From Blumeriella jaapii (Eukaryota; Ascomycota; Leotiomycetes; Helotiales; Drepanopezizaceae), in NCBI GenBank assembly GCA_009599575.1, contig VWND01000018.1, positions 1 through 64,000 of the forward strand: a DNA stretch of 64,000 nucleotides, read 5' to 3'. Below, piece after piece: positions 1 to 10,218 of the stretch (position 1 is its first letter; every line of letters starts with the position of its first letter). The notes below the pieces were generated by a model that worked only from the letters and a program-made list of their open reading frames with translations, was not told the DNA's origin and did no database searches. The translations under genes were made by a program, and so were the position numbers.

Positions 1-204
1 GCTGAGCGACCTGGGGCAGCCCGGCAGCGTCGCGCCGGCGATTGAGTGAGACGGGGCCACGGCCAATCCCGCCGTCGACAAACGGCGCGGCGTGCGCACC
101 GCGAGCCCAGGAGCTACAAAGACCGAACCACAGCGCGCGCCTGCGCGGCGCCCACGGATTCCGTTGCGCCCACCTCCGGATCGCAGCCGCCTCCGTCGTG
201 CACG

Positions 205-812
205 ATGGGTTTCCTCCGTCGCGCGCGTGCCAACACGGCCGCATCGTCGTCCACCACGTCGGCGTCGGCGTCGGCGTCCACGTCCTCGACGGCCTCCGCC
301 ACACCCACGCCGGGCGTCTTCCGCGCCAACACCTTCTCCGGCCCAGACCCCGTGCCCGGCGTCACCCGCGCCAACACCTTCCACCCCACCTCCTCCCCCA
401 CCCCGAGCCACGCGCACAAGCTGAGCCTCCCCAAGGTGCTCACCTGGAGCGGCCTGAAGCGCGGCCGCCACCGGCGCAGGATCGAGGAGTGGGAGCGCGA
501 GGACCAGAACGAGTGGGACGCGCCGACCGCGAGGCGCGGGGTGGGAGGGCGCAGCCGGGGCGTGGCGAGCAAGCAGCATCAGGAGATGCTGAGGGCCTTT
601 GCGTTTGGGTGCAGTGTGCGTTGATTCCCCCCTCCTCCCCCCCCCCCTTCTGACCGGCGTGGGCGCGAGAGCTGACGATGGATGTGCTGTAGGAAGAGGG
701 AGGTCGACGACGACACCCACGCCCCGCGAGCGTCTTCTCCGGCATCTCACCCGGCTGCAGCCGCTCGAACAGCGTGGATGGAGGGCGGCCGTCGCAGTGT
801 GCGGAGTCGTAG
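205..812 (+). CDS. Small basic Ser/Thr-rich hypothetical protein, two exons
   Basis: I do not recognise this protein. The model is 205-615 joined to 693-812, giving 176 aa. The 77-nt intron (616-692) has a GTGCGT donor and a CTGTAG acceptor, and both exons stay in phase. The start at ATG 205 was chosen because the reading frame upstream of it looks like random GC-rich sequence. The N-terminus (MGFLRRARANT) is followed by a Ser/Ala/Thr/Pro-rich stretch holding two similar RANTF motifs (about residues 36 and 53). A basic, Trp- and Glu-rich segment follows (about 75-110, with GRHRRRIEEWERED). The second exon encodes a Ser-rich tail (SVFSGISPGCSRSNS). No membrane segment or signal peptide is visible. 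The spliced, in-phase structure supports a real gene. Its function is unknown. Confidence 0.55.
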
Positions 813-1141
813 GCGTGATGGCCGAGACCGTGCAAGTCGGCAAGGGCTAGCGAAGATGGAAGTAATGAGCGATGCTGCGTTATGAAGTGATGTCATCTGT
901 GTCAAGGCGAACGTGGGGCGGAGAACAATGGCGATGCGACGTCGTCCCGGTACTGGTGTTTTTGTTTCGGCGATGCCGGCTTGGGTAGGGAAAATCGGTT
1001 GGCCGGCCGGCTAAACAGCTGGGTACCAAAGGCAGTGGAAAAGCTGGGCGCACACGGAGCTGATCCCCACGGGTCCCGCGGGATCGGTCGGCTTTGGTTT
1101 CCGGGCCGAATTTGGGCGTGGCGTTGGCCGGCGGGGTGTGC

Positions 1142-1223
1142 TTGATGTTGATGTTGATGATGTTGACGATGTTGATGTCGATGATTTTGATGTTGATGTT
1201 TGATGTTGATATCGATGTTGACA
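1142..1223. repeat. Degenerate GATGTT microsatellite
   Basis: An imperfect hexanucleotide or trinucleotide tract built from GATGTT, GATGTC and GATGAT units. It is intergenic and AT-richer than its surroundings. Confidence 0.8.
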
Positions 1224-1242
1224 AGACTGAGGACAGCGTAGC

Positions 1243-1272
1243 GTAGGTACCTACCTACCTACCTAGGTAGGT
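1243..1272. repeat. Palindromic TACC/GGTA tetranucleotide repeat
   Basis: GTAGGTACC is followed by four TACC-type units and then by CTAGGTAGGT, so the tract can fold on itself as an inverted repeat. Confidence 0.8.
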
Positions 1273-1379
1273 GGTGTACTTTAGCCCTGCATATCTAGGT
1301 ACCTCTGCATGCATACATACATCTTCTGTTCAAGCCTTCATGCGATGCGAGTAAAGTGTATGTAGCGAGGGGCATGTCA

Positions 1380-1540
1380 TGTACTGTACGGAAACAGGGA
1401 AACAACCCCTTGTTTCTCGCTGCACTTACAGTAGGTACAGTATTTACTGTAGGTACTTGACTTTGGCTTGCTGTCGCCCGCACTACTGTACCATGCCTGG
1501 TATTCTTCTGTACTGTACAGTACTGTACTGTACTGTATAT
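1380..1540. repeat. Cluster of TACTGTA/TACAGTA motifs
   Basis: At least eight copies of TACTGTA or its reverse complement lie within 160 bp, ending in a run of overlapping GTACTGTAC palindromes at about 1509-1540. The same motif recurs in other intergenic regions of the window. Confidence 0.8.
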
Positions 1541-3902
1541 ACATACATTAATATGCAGGCCCAAAGGGGGAATTTCAACCTTCAGCGTGTGCAAACAGCG
1601 GTGATCTTGCGCCCACCCCGTGCCTGAGAGGCAGCCAGGCCTTCTCTACGAGACGCGGTTACGGCCCGGCTTCGCGATCATGCGCTCCAGGGGGCCGGCG
1701 TGGCAGCAGCCCGGGACGGCACCGTTCGTTCCCACCGTGGTCCATACAAGAAGCAGCCGAACGGCCTGCCAGAACTACAGAGGAGATGTGGAAGGCACGT
1801 CGGCTCTCGAGCCGTGGTGTTGTTAGCCGCTCTCGGCTATCTCGTGCAACGCGCGCGGCTCAAGTGCCATAAGGGTCCCGGGGACCGAGACATGTATGTA
1901 CTGTACGCACCAGCCAGACTGGGCGTAGGGCTGTCTGTCCACTTCAGGTTTGTGCGTCAGATGTGCTCTGCAGAAACCGGTTTCTTTGTTTTGTGTGTAA
2001 GCCACGATGGACCCCCTCCCTGTGCCCGGTGCAGGGGATGAGGATCCGGGGCCGGGGGAATTGGGAGACGGGAGGCAGTATGACAACAGGACGAGCAGGG
2101 ATGGAATGCCAGACACGATACTCGGCGATCTCGAGGCGCGTGTCATGGCCGCCTCGAAGATGGCCATGGCGGCCCCGGATCGGTTCTCTAGAGGTATCTG
2201 ATAGGGCACCGAGTACCAGGTCTTGTGGTCTGCAGGGTGGCGGTGAGAGCTTTCCGTCCAAACTGCTTGACAGATAACCTCGCTTTGCTTCTCGCGACAA
2301 CAACTCATGATGAAAACAATGTGTAAGCGAGCTTTCGTCGAAGCCGGACATTTGACTCCGCAGAACGCGCATGCAAATCACCGAGTGGCCGCGCTCGGCC
2401 GTGTATGTGATGCGTCTGTTTGCTGCGCGACCTGGCCCGGATTCGGATCCAGATGAAGTCCTCGGTCAATCTCGTTTCACGGAACCGCAGACAACGGCAT
2501 GGCTCCCTGCAACCCGCAAGCCAAGAGCTGTCAATCAACCCATCAGACAGACATGTGCAGCTGCTGCAGATCGTTCCTGGCACGAGGACAGCAGAAATCT
2601 GTTCTGAGTCAGGATTTCCAAAGTCCAACAGGAATAAGGGATGATGAAGGGCCGAGCCTGTGGCCTGTTGAGCTGACAATTATGTCATGTCGAAATCGAT
2701 GTAGACATGAAAATCAAAGATCTGTTTTCTCATCGCGAAGTATAATGTGTGAAGAAGATGATGAGAACTGTGGAAAGACGAGCAAGCGTTGGGTGATGGA
2801 AAACTAGCCGAGACACTAGTCACTAGCCCCATCTTTCTTTTGACGCCCGACGTCTCTCGCGTTACACAGAGAGAGAGAATCAATCGTAAACTGCGTCTTT
2901 CTCCGCCGGCTCACTACGCCAGAAGCCATATGGACCAAACTCGTCGTACTCTCGGGTCTTGTTTGATCCTGGCCAGCACGACTCGGCTCACGGCGAGCAG
3001 TTATATTGGCAAGGAGTTTTTGTCCGACTGCCCCTAGCAAGCACGATACTGCACATACCTTGGTTGCAATAAAGCCAGCCTTCCTCTTTCTCCAACCCAC
3101 ATCGCCAGCTACCCCTCAGATGCAGGATTTCAACGTTTTTGATTGGAACTCAGGAGCACACATAAAGCATTCACTGAGGATACACCAGATGGCATCCGAG
3201 CGCTATCGCGGGTCCCCTACGGGTCTCCTACACACTTGGGGGAAGGGGAGCTAACGAGGCTGCGTTCATGTTCAGTTCACCTGCAACGCGGTAGCCAATA
3301 CTTCCATCGCTCTACTCCAGGTTTCTTTCCTTTTCGTGAGCGAGATGTGGGGAAAATTTTATTCCAGAATTTTTTCTTGGACCCCTACACCCCTACGGTC
3401 CGGGTGGTACAAGTATCTTGCCCCGGTTCAAATACCCCCCAGGAGCCATATTGCTTTTTGTTGGTTTCCTCCATCTGTGGTCCAGTGATGGCAAAACATC
3501 GCTCAAGGTCTCTGACCGCTTCTCTTGGGACTCACTCATACTCGCACATCGCACATAGCGAGAGGAACGCTGTGTCATAAACAGGCTTTGCAACGGTATG
3601 CTCCAAGGCATGGCCAAGATCTTGCAAATTGCTTGAGCTTCAATGCAGCTAGAGCTGCGCTGCCTCGCGCAAGCTTCTCCACTATCAGTCTATCAATCTC
3701 GTTTCACTGATGGCGGATATTGAACCCTACGAATACGCCCGCGGAGGCATCTCCGGAAGAGACCCGATGACTTGATAAATAGCCACACCCAGGTACCCAT
3801 CATGAAGAGTCCAGCTTCGTTTGTGATTTCCAGAACATCCGTCCTCTACACCTCCTAGCATACCTTCCATAACTTGCCAAGACTCATTAGTGTCGTTTCA
3901 CA

Positions 3903-5439
3903 ATGCTCCGCGTCCAATCTGCTAAGAAGACTGGCCTCTATTATATCTCCTTGGGAAATCTGCCTTGGAAAACTACTGAGAGACAGTTGGAAGATTTTGC
4001 TCGAAATCGACAATCAGACGGTAGCTGTCTCGCGATCGAACATGCTCATATCTTCCGTGGTCAGACTGGTGGATGGGTGAGCGTCAGGGGCGAGGAAGAC
4101 TGCCAGAAAGCAATGGGCAAGTAGTCGACCTGCCGCGGTTTCATTTGCTGATTACAGACCAACAGATCATTTGAGCTTTCACGAGTTCGATGGACAGGGA
4201 AACGGACGTGTTCTTCTAACAAAGTTAGTCAATGAGAATAGCTCTTTCAAACTGCGATGTGACTATATAAGTCCATCTCCTGCCAGAATCACACAACAGC
4301 AGCCCGGGTCTGGCCTCGGGCAGCAGAGCTACGATCACGTAAGTCATCAGCTTCACATCACCGTCGCTTCAATTTGTCAAGATGTCTAATTGCATTCGTA
4401 GGGGCTCCTATCACGATCGCGCTCGATGTCGACTACCTATGCTCTATCATCTCCCCCCATCGCGAGTACCTTCTACCATGTTCCTTGTAATCAACTCACG
4501 CACGACATCCCATTTGGGAATTTCGCACAATCTGAGTACACCACTTACGCACATACTCAAGCGATGATGATGTTGCCCAGTAACCCCCCCGCCTATCCCT
4601 TCGTGGCACCTTTCAACCCAGTGCACATGGCACCACCGCACTTGCAGAAGCCATTTCCGCTGAATTCCATGCCGCCTCCCACACAGTGTACTCCGCGAAC
4701 CAACCCTTCCTCGACACCACTGCCCCCTCCCCTGACCGTCCGGACTGAAGCCCGCAAGATAGTGATCAAGGGACTGCCACTGAGCACTACGCAGTCCGAG
4801 CTCCAAGAGCTCCTCGCTCGCGTCTCCTCAACGACAAGCTCAAGTCCGGGGTCCCAACACCAGCACTCATACGGGGACGCTCAACACCAACTCTCAAAGC
4901 TGGATATCGCCAAACGCCCAGACGGTCGACCAAAGGGCCTCGCGTTTGCAGTCTTCGCGTCCCATGACGCGGCCAGGAGGGCAGTAAAGTACTTGAACAG
5001 CCATACGTGGCATAACAAGCAGCTCAGTGCACACCTCGCAAAGGAAGGCATCGTCGAACATAGTCCTCGCGGCACTGGACAAGACCAACACTCTGCCGAC
5101 TCCAGTCGTGAATACCGGCCGCGACATGTTTCCGGTCATGGAAACACGACCCCCAGGACCGAAAGAGGCCAAGTTCCCAACGCGAGACACCGAGAAGAGC
5201 TAGCTTGCGGTTCTCATACCGGGACATGGGTAGATGGGGCCGTATACCTGCAGTTCTCTAGTCTCGATGTCGGTATCAGTTACGCAGACGTCTCGTCGTC
5301 TTCCTCTTCCCCGTCCACGGTGGTCAGCCTGAGTAGCGAAGGCGAGCAGGAGCGTGGGAGGCGAATGTGCGGGTATGACGTGCGGGCGACCACGCCACTG
5401 GTGGTCGACGGCAGCTCGCCGGGGAAGAGAAGTCGGTGA
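3903..5439 (+). CDS. RNA-binding protein with two RRM domains
   Basis: Exons 3903-4120, 4158-4338 and 4402-5439 give 478 aa. RRM1 (about residues 10-75) starts with YISLGNLPWKTTERQLEDF, which is an RNP2-like strand and helix, and ends with GGWVSVRGEEDCQKAM in the place of RNP1. RRM2 (about 243-340) has KIVIKGLPLSTTQSELQELL and the RNP1-like KGLAFAVF. Between them is a Pro- and Met-rich linker, and the C-terminus is Ser-rich. Single-stranded RNA or DNA binding is expected from the fold, but the target is unknown. Intron 1 (4121-4157) is only 37 nt, unusually short, with donor GTAGTC and branch CTGAT. It is needed to keep RRM1 and the next exon in frame. Intron 2 (4339-4401) is a normal GTAAGT...TAG intron. 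Confidence 0.8.
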
Positions 5440-6126
5440 TCCTCTGGTAATTTGAACCGAGTCTATCCATGGAGAGGCACTTTCTACGTGTTAAATACCC
5501 AAAATGCGAGGGAGCGATGGTTTTGGCGTTTGCCATGGATTTTGTGTTTAGGGGCCGGGTTTTGCCGATTTGATGTCCAATGCATTAATCTTAGAGGGTC
5601 ACGAAATGATCAAGTTGCCATTGGATTGCAGAAGTGACTCGGGTTTTTGTAGATCAACGCATTTGGTACGTATCTCGCTTAGCTGGCGCTAAGTCCTTTC
5701 TCACGTGCGCGTGTTTACAAACCACCTTCCTGCGCCCCTTGTGAGGTGTCCCTTATCGCACCCCATTTCCTGCGAAATCCAGACAAGCAAGAAGTGACGG
5801 GGGTTTGTCATGGATCGCAAGCCCTCCTATGCTCGAGAAAAAGAAGAAGAAAGCGAGAAAGCAGGCAGAAACCAACCCGCCGAGGTGGAGAAAAAAAACA
5901 AAGGAAGAAGAAAAAAAAGACCAGCTCGGAAAAAGTATTTAATCGGCAGAACATCCCGTCCCCGCACTGCTCTTCCCAGAATAGCGGTGCTCCTGTTGTT
6001 GGAAGGTGTGGAAAACGCCGCAGACCACATCAGGTAGGTTGCCAGTGTCTCCGTGCGCGAATCCATCCAGCGTCTCATCACCGGGACATGGCGAGCATCA
6101 CTCGTCGTCCTACAGGACGTCAGCAT
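5440..6126. other. Convergent intergenic region
   Basis: This lies between the 3' ends of the RRM gene and the 2EXR gene. It contains an A- and purine-rich tract at about 5830-5935 and no supported gene. Confidence 0.6.
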
Positions 6127-7302
6127 TCATATATGAAGAGCGCGCAGGGCCTTCCATACCTCGTTTCGCAGCGCGGAATCACACCACGCAGCCCAATGGC
6201 GCTTCGCAAAGGCATCGAACATCCCAAGCCGAACCATGTCCACGTTCATCTGCGCACGCGGCGTCATCTTCACCAGGCCCGTCTCCGACTCAATCATGTT
6301 CCTGACTTCCTCCTCGGGCATGAAGACGTATCGGGGGGGCTTGACACCGAACGCGAAGCGCTGCGGGTGGTTGTACATGTCTTCGTACACCCAGGTCGGG
6401 TGCCACAGCGGATGGGGAGTGTCATGCGATCGAGGTCGTAGCCCAGAACGACCTTCTCCAGGTCCCAGAAGTTGTCCAGAGACACGCGCGTGTCGCCCTT
6501 GCGGTTGTCCCACTTGATCACCGTTAGGTGGCGCACCTTGCTCAAGAGATGGCTCTCGTCGCCATCCGGCAGCGAGACACAGCCGCAATCCCCGCGTCCT
6601 GAGTGCGAGAAGCTCGTGCAGTGGGCCTGGCCGAGCAGGGGAATCATCTCCTGGGAGTGTCCGAAATACAAGGAGTCGATGCTGGAGTTCAGGTAGATGG
6701 CTGAGGTGGAGAGGGTGGTGAAGGTTGCTTGATAGGTCTCGAGCGCGAATTGGCGTGACTCGCGGTTGATATGGAGCAGTTTGGGGATGATGGGCCCAGT
6801 GAGCGCAACAAGGCGATATGTGCTCGAGCAGGTATTAGAAGCGGTCTGCGAGCCGTCCTTCTCTGCGGCCTTGGGCTTGATCGTTAGGATGCGGGCTTCC
6901 GCGACATCGACATAGATAGCTCGTCGGAGCTCCAAGGGAAGAGTGTTAAACGAAGCGCGACTTTTGATGGCAGAATTCTCACAGCTTGGCTCACTATGGG
7001 GGGAGTAAGTTAGGAGTTGCTGTGGATGTATGTAGAGGAACGGGATGGTATTCATCTTCTCAAGGACAACAGGTCGTGCTGAGAATCAGGGTCACTTACA
7101 GTTTGGGCTTTTGGAGACCGCGGGGCTCAATATCGTGAGCAGGTTGGAAGGTTGTTGAGTTCTTGTAAAGAGACATGCGGCCTGTGCAGGGTGTGTCGAG
7201 TTCTCCCGGTGGAGTAGTCGGATCCGCGGTATTCCGGAATACAATGCCCTCTGATGGTCCTTGAGAGGAGATTGAGATTGAAAGCTGCTTATGGTTGGGC
7301 AT
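6127..7302 (-). CDS. 2EXR-domain family protein with a one-base frameshift
   Basis: Exon 1 is 7302-7100 and exon 2 is 6993-6127. The 106-nt intron has a GTAAGT donor and an ATAG acceptor and joins in phase. The 2EXR family, named for its EXR motifs, is expanded in filamentous ascomycetes and has no known biochemical role. The signature is clear: FNTLPLELRRAIY, then HINRESRQFALETYQ, then SSIDSLYFG. Reading continues to KVVLGYDLD near 6435, after which the homologous-looking frame (HPLWHPTWVYEDMYNHP and onward) is offset by one missing base. The break lies at about 6410-6435, next to a CCCC run. With one base restored the product would be 356 aa. Both halves look fully coding and no splice pair explains the shift, so it is a sequence error or a recent disabling mutation. 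Confidence 0.75.
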
Positions 7303-8239
7303 ATTGAAAATTGATGATGTGGTCTTGAGAAGAGAAGGTGTGGTTGAACTGTGTCGTTGGGGAGATCAATGATACGGTATCAAGACGTGAATGCAGATCG
7401 AACAGACACGCGTGTGTTCTGTTCGGCTTTGAATTAGTAAACGAGACCGAAGACCAGGAGGCGTAGAGATATGAAGGGAAGGGTACCTGCACGTTTCTAG
7501 TGATCTGATACTAGCCTTGTCCTTAACCAAGTCTTGTGTATCGAGAAGGGAAATGTCTCAGATCGATCTGCTTTGTATTATCAGTAGTCGTGGAACGCGA
7601 TTTGGAAGAGTCGAGAAAGAAGAGAAGGCAGTGAATAACAAGGTAGCGTGTTTCTCGATTAGGCATACATCTTTTCTCAACCTTCAACCGACGTGCTGCC
7701 TCTGACCCGCCTTGTTTCAAACAAAAAAAAAAGACGCGTCTGGAACGCTTTATACCGCAAGATGCATGTTTTAGGAGACCACGAAACTCTGTCATTATCA
7801 GATGGCAGAGGGCTGAGTGTATATTATGCTGATATAGCAATACTAGATATTGCTTATACGCTGAAATTACTCTTGATCTAAACCGGTTAACAAGAGACTG
7901 CTCAGCTCTTATCTCCTGTGCAGTTTGCTGCGGAGGAAAAGTACACAAGCATAATACAGTGACTGTCTACGAAGAGTTGTCAGCAATCATTCAACATATG
8001 TAAAGCGGGGATAATTGTGGTTGGCCTAGATGTCTTGTTTACAATACTAATCGTTTAATAGAAAGTCACGTGGATCTCTGGCGCTATCGCTCTTTCCCGT
8101 TCAATGCGACAAGCTATTGACACACAATATCTTACGACCTGCAGCTTGGAGGTCCCGACAACACCATCGACTCAGAATCACCGCAATCGTCGTCTTTCGA
8201 GTTACATCTTCAATCTGTGAATCTCGACATCGACTTACT
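7303..8239. promoter_or_regulatory. Divergent intergenic region
   Basis: Presumed promoters of the 2EXR gene (leftward) and the glycosyltransferase gene (rightward). It contains an A10 run near 7722 and no supported ORF. Confidence 0.5.
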
Positions 8240-9682
8240 ATGCCTCTTGACTTCTCGTACATGCCACGGCGCAGATGCCTCGCCGGCGCCCTCCTGTTTG
8301 CCTACGCCATCTTTATCTGGGCGCCCGAGTTCTTCTCAGACCCCAGGGCCATGGTGCCGATACAGATACCAGAGCTCCGTAAGACTGAATCACCGGTACA
8401 GAACTTTGAGAATACACCAGACTTCACCTATCTCGCACCGCATGTCAAGACTTCTACCTTCACCTACGCCCATCGAAGCATCCGTACACGATATGTATCT
8501 GGAGAGCGTTTAACACTATCTCGAATTTCCGAGCCCCTGTTGAGCTCTCCATCCGTCGTCTCCAAGGATAACTTGACGGCCTTGCGTATTGATACAACTC
8601 CAATTCTCACACTCGAGGTTCCAAGATCTCCTCAAGTCGATACCTCAATCCTCTCGTTTGGAATCGCGACTCGGCTTTCTCGCCTCACACAATCATTTTC
8701 CCAGATGCAGCATTGGCTGCCATACTCCGGCGCACAATTACACGTCTCGATCCCTGGTTCTTCATGGCCCTCTTTCTCCTCCCAACGCCTCAACACGGAG
8801 CAACTCTATCAGCATGCCAATATCAACTTGACCTTGCATATTGACGACAAGATATTCGCAAAAGCATACTTCAGCTTGATAAAGATTCTCTACGAGACCA
8901 GGACGCCGACGACGGAATGGCTAGTACTGATCGATGACGATACTTTCATACCCTCCCTACCATACCTCGTAAACCACCTCGGATCGAAGTACGATGCGAG
9001 CCAAAAAGTTGTCGTTGCGACTTTGTCCGACAACTTCGAGCAGCTGCGTACCTTGGGACTCATGCCTTTCGGCGGCGGCGGGATCTTCATCTCAATCCCG
9101 CTTGCAGAACACCTGGTGCAGAATGATGTCTGGGACTCTTGTCTTGACACTCCGAAGAAAGAGGGGGACCAGATTGTGCATGATTGTCTGAATGGCCACA
9201 CAACCATTCGTCCTACATTCGATGCTGGACTGCAACAGATGGATGTACGAGGTGATGTGTCCGGATATTTCGAGAGTGGGCGACGCCTGCTCACCGTCCA
9301 TCACTGGAAGAGCTGGTATCATGTCGACATCGCGCTCTCTAGTAATGTTTCAAAGGCATGCGGTTTCGAATGCTTATTCCAGCGTTGGTCATTCACAGAC
9401 AACATTGTGCTGAGTAACGGATATAGCGTGGTGGAGTATCCTCGAGGATTGGATGATGTGCCCCTGGATGAGGTCGAGCTGACTTGGGACGGCGAATGGA
9501 AGAACTTCATTCATCACATGAGCCCATTACGAGGACCGCTGGATAAGAAGAAGAAGAAATCCGCGAGGCTGGTCGAGAGTACGGTCTTGGCTGGGATAGG
9601 GGTACGACAGTTGTATCTTGACCCGGCGGAGGATTTGAATGGGCAAATGGATCGAGTCATCGAGTTGCTGTGGTTGTTCTGA
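8240..9682 (+). CDS. GT31/fringe-like glycosyltransferase, type II membrane protein
   Basis: A single exon of 480 aa. The start at ATG 8240 was chosen because it places a basic stretch (MPRRR) before a hydrophobic anchor at about residues 14-30 (AGALLFAYAIFIW). That is the expected layout of a Golgi or ER type II transferase. Upstream sequence in the same frame has no ATG. The catalytic-type acidic motif VLIDDDTF lies at about residue 230. It is followed by a glycine-rich FGGGGIFIS segment and an aspartate-containing loop, as in fungal GT31/DUF604 (fringe-related) proteins that use a nucleotide sugar and divalent metal. The sugar and acceptor cannot be inferred. The C-terminal half has a cysteine pair (CGFEC) and a lysine cluster (KKKKK). 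Confidence 0.8.
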   Translation: MPLDFSYMPRRRCLAGALLFAYAIFIWAPEFFSDPRAMVPIQIPELRKTESPVQNFENTPDFTYLAPHVKTSTFTYAHRSIRTRYVSGERLTLSRISEPLLSSPSVVSKDNLTALRIDTTPILTLEVPRSPQVDTSILSFGIATRLSRLTQSFSQMQHWLPYSGAQLHVSIPGSSWPSFSSQRLNTEQLYQHANINLTLHIDDKIFAKAYFSLIKILYETRTPTTEWLVLIDDDTFIPSLPYLVNHLGSKYDASQKVVVATLSDNFEQLRTLGLMPFGGGGIFISIPLAEHLVQNDVWDSCLDTPKKEGDQIVHDCLNGHTTIRPTFDAGLQQMDVRGDVSGYFESGRRLLTVHHWKSWYHVDIALSSNVSKACGFECLFQRWSFTDNIVLSNGYSVVEYPRGLDDVPLDEVELTWDGEWKNFIHHMSPLRGPLDKKKKKSARLVESTVLAGIGVRQLYLDPAEDLNGQMDRVIELLWLF

Positions 9683-10218
9683 TGGGATGTTGTGGGATAT
9701 GAAGGGCCGAGCTGAACGAGTCAAAATGCCGAGAGAATCATGTAACATTTACAGGACGAGGTCTCTGCCAGTTTTTCAAAATCACCCTTTTGCACAACAA
9801 ATCATACCAATCGAGTTCGGGGAACGGATTTCAAATCGTATGCTCGCTGGTTACGCTTTTGTCATCAAGAGAGCCATCCATGAAGGTCAAAATGTCCGTC
9901 ATTCTCTCTTTCAACATTTCCCAAACGCCGTTCTATGTCTCTCCCTACCAGTTCATCGAATCTCAGTAGATCACTATCGAATCATCTCAAGCGCCGGATT
10001 TACTCCATGAGTTTTCGACACCTGGAATGGGAATTGTGGGAATAACCCTAGTGTTACGAGGGTCAAAGGTAAGCTGGGTCACGTGAACATTTAGAATCAC
10101 GTGATCCACGGCCGAAGGAACCTGCGTTCCCCGCCACATGCTCAGCTGCTCACTACTGTGGACAGTAGAAAACATACATGTTTAAAACAACGAAATAAGA
10201 CTAGTCTTTGCTGTATCA
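9683..10218. other. Convergent intergenic region
   Basis: This lies between the 3' ends of the glycosyltransferase and hydrolase genes. I see nothing beyond presumed untranslated sequence. Confidence 0.6.

Larger units (their letters stand above)
813..3902. other. Gene-poor intergenic stretch with microsatellites
   Basis: I see no convincing gene across about 3 kb. Open frames here (for example 1823-2308 minus and 2007-2201 plus) show no family motif. The first 700 bases hold simple repeats, listed separately. The last kilobase is the presumed promoter and 5' leader of the RRM gene that starts at 3903. Confidence 0.6.

Noticed and set aside
1823..2381. Two overlapping minus-strand ORFs of 145 and 161 codons
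   Set aside because: No motif or splice structure, and composition like the surrounding non-coding DNA.
3420..3440. GGTTCAAATACC resembling a tRNA B box
   Set aside because: It does not match the B-box consensus well, and no A box or cloverleaf fits upstream.
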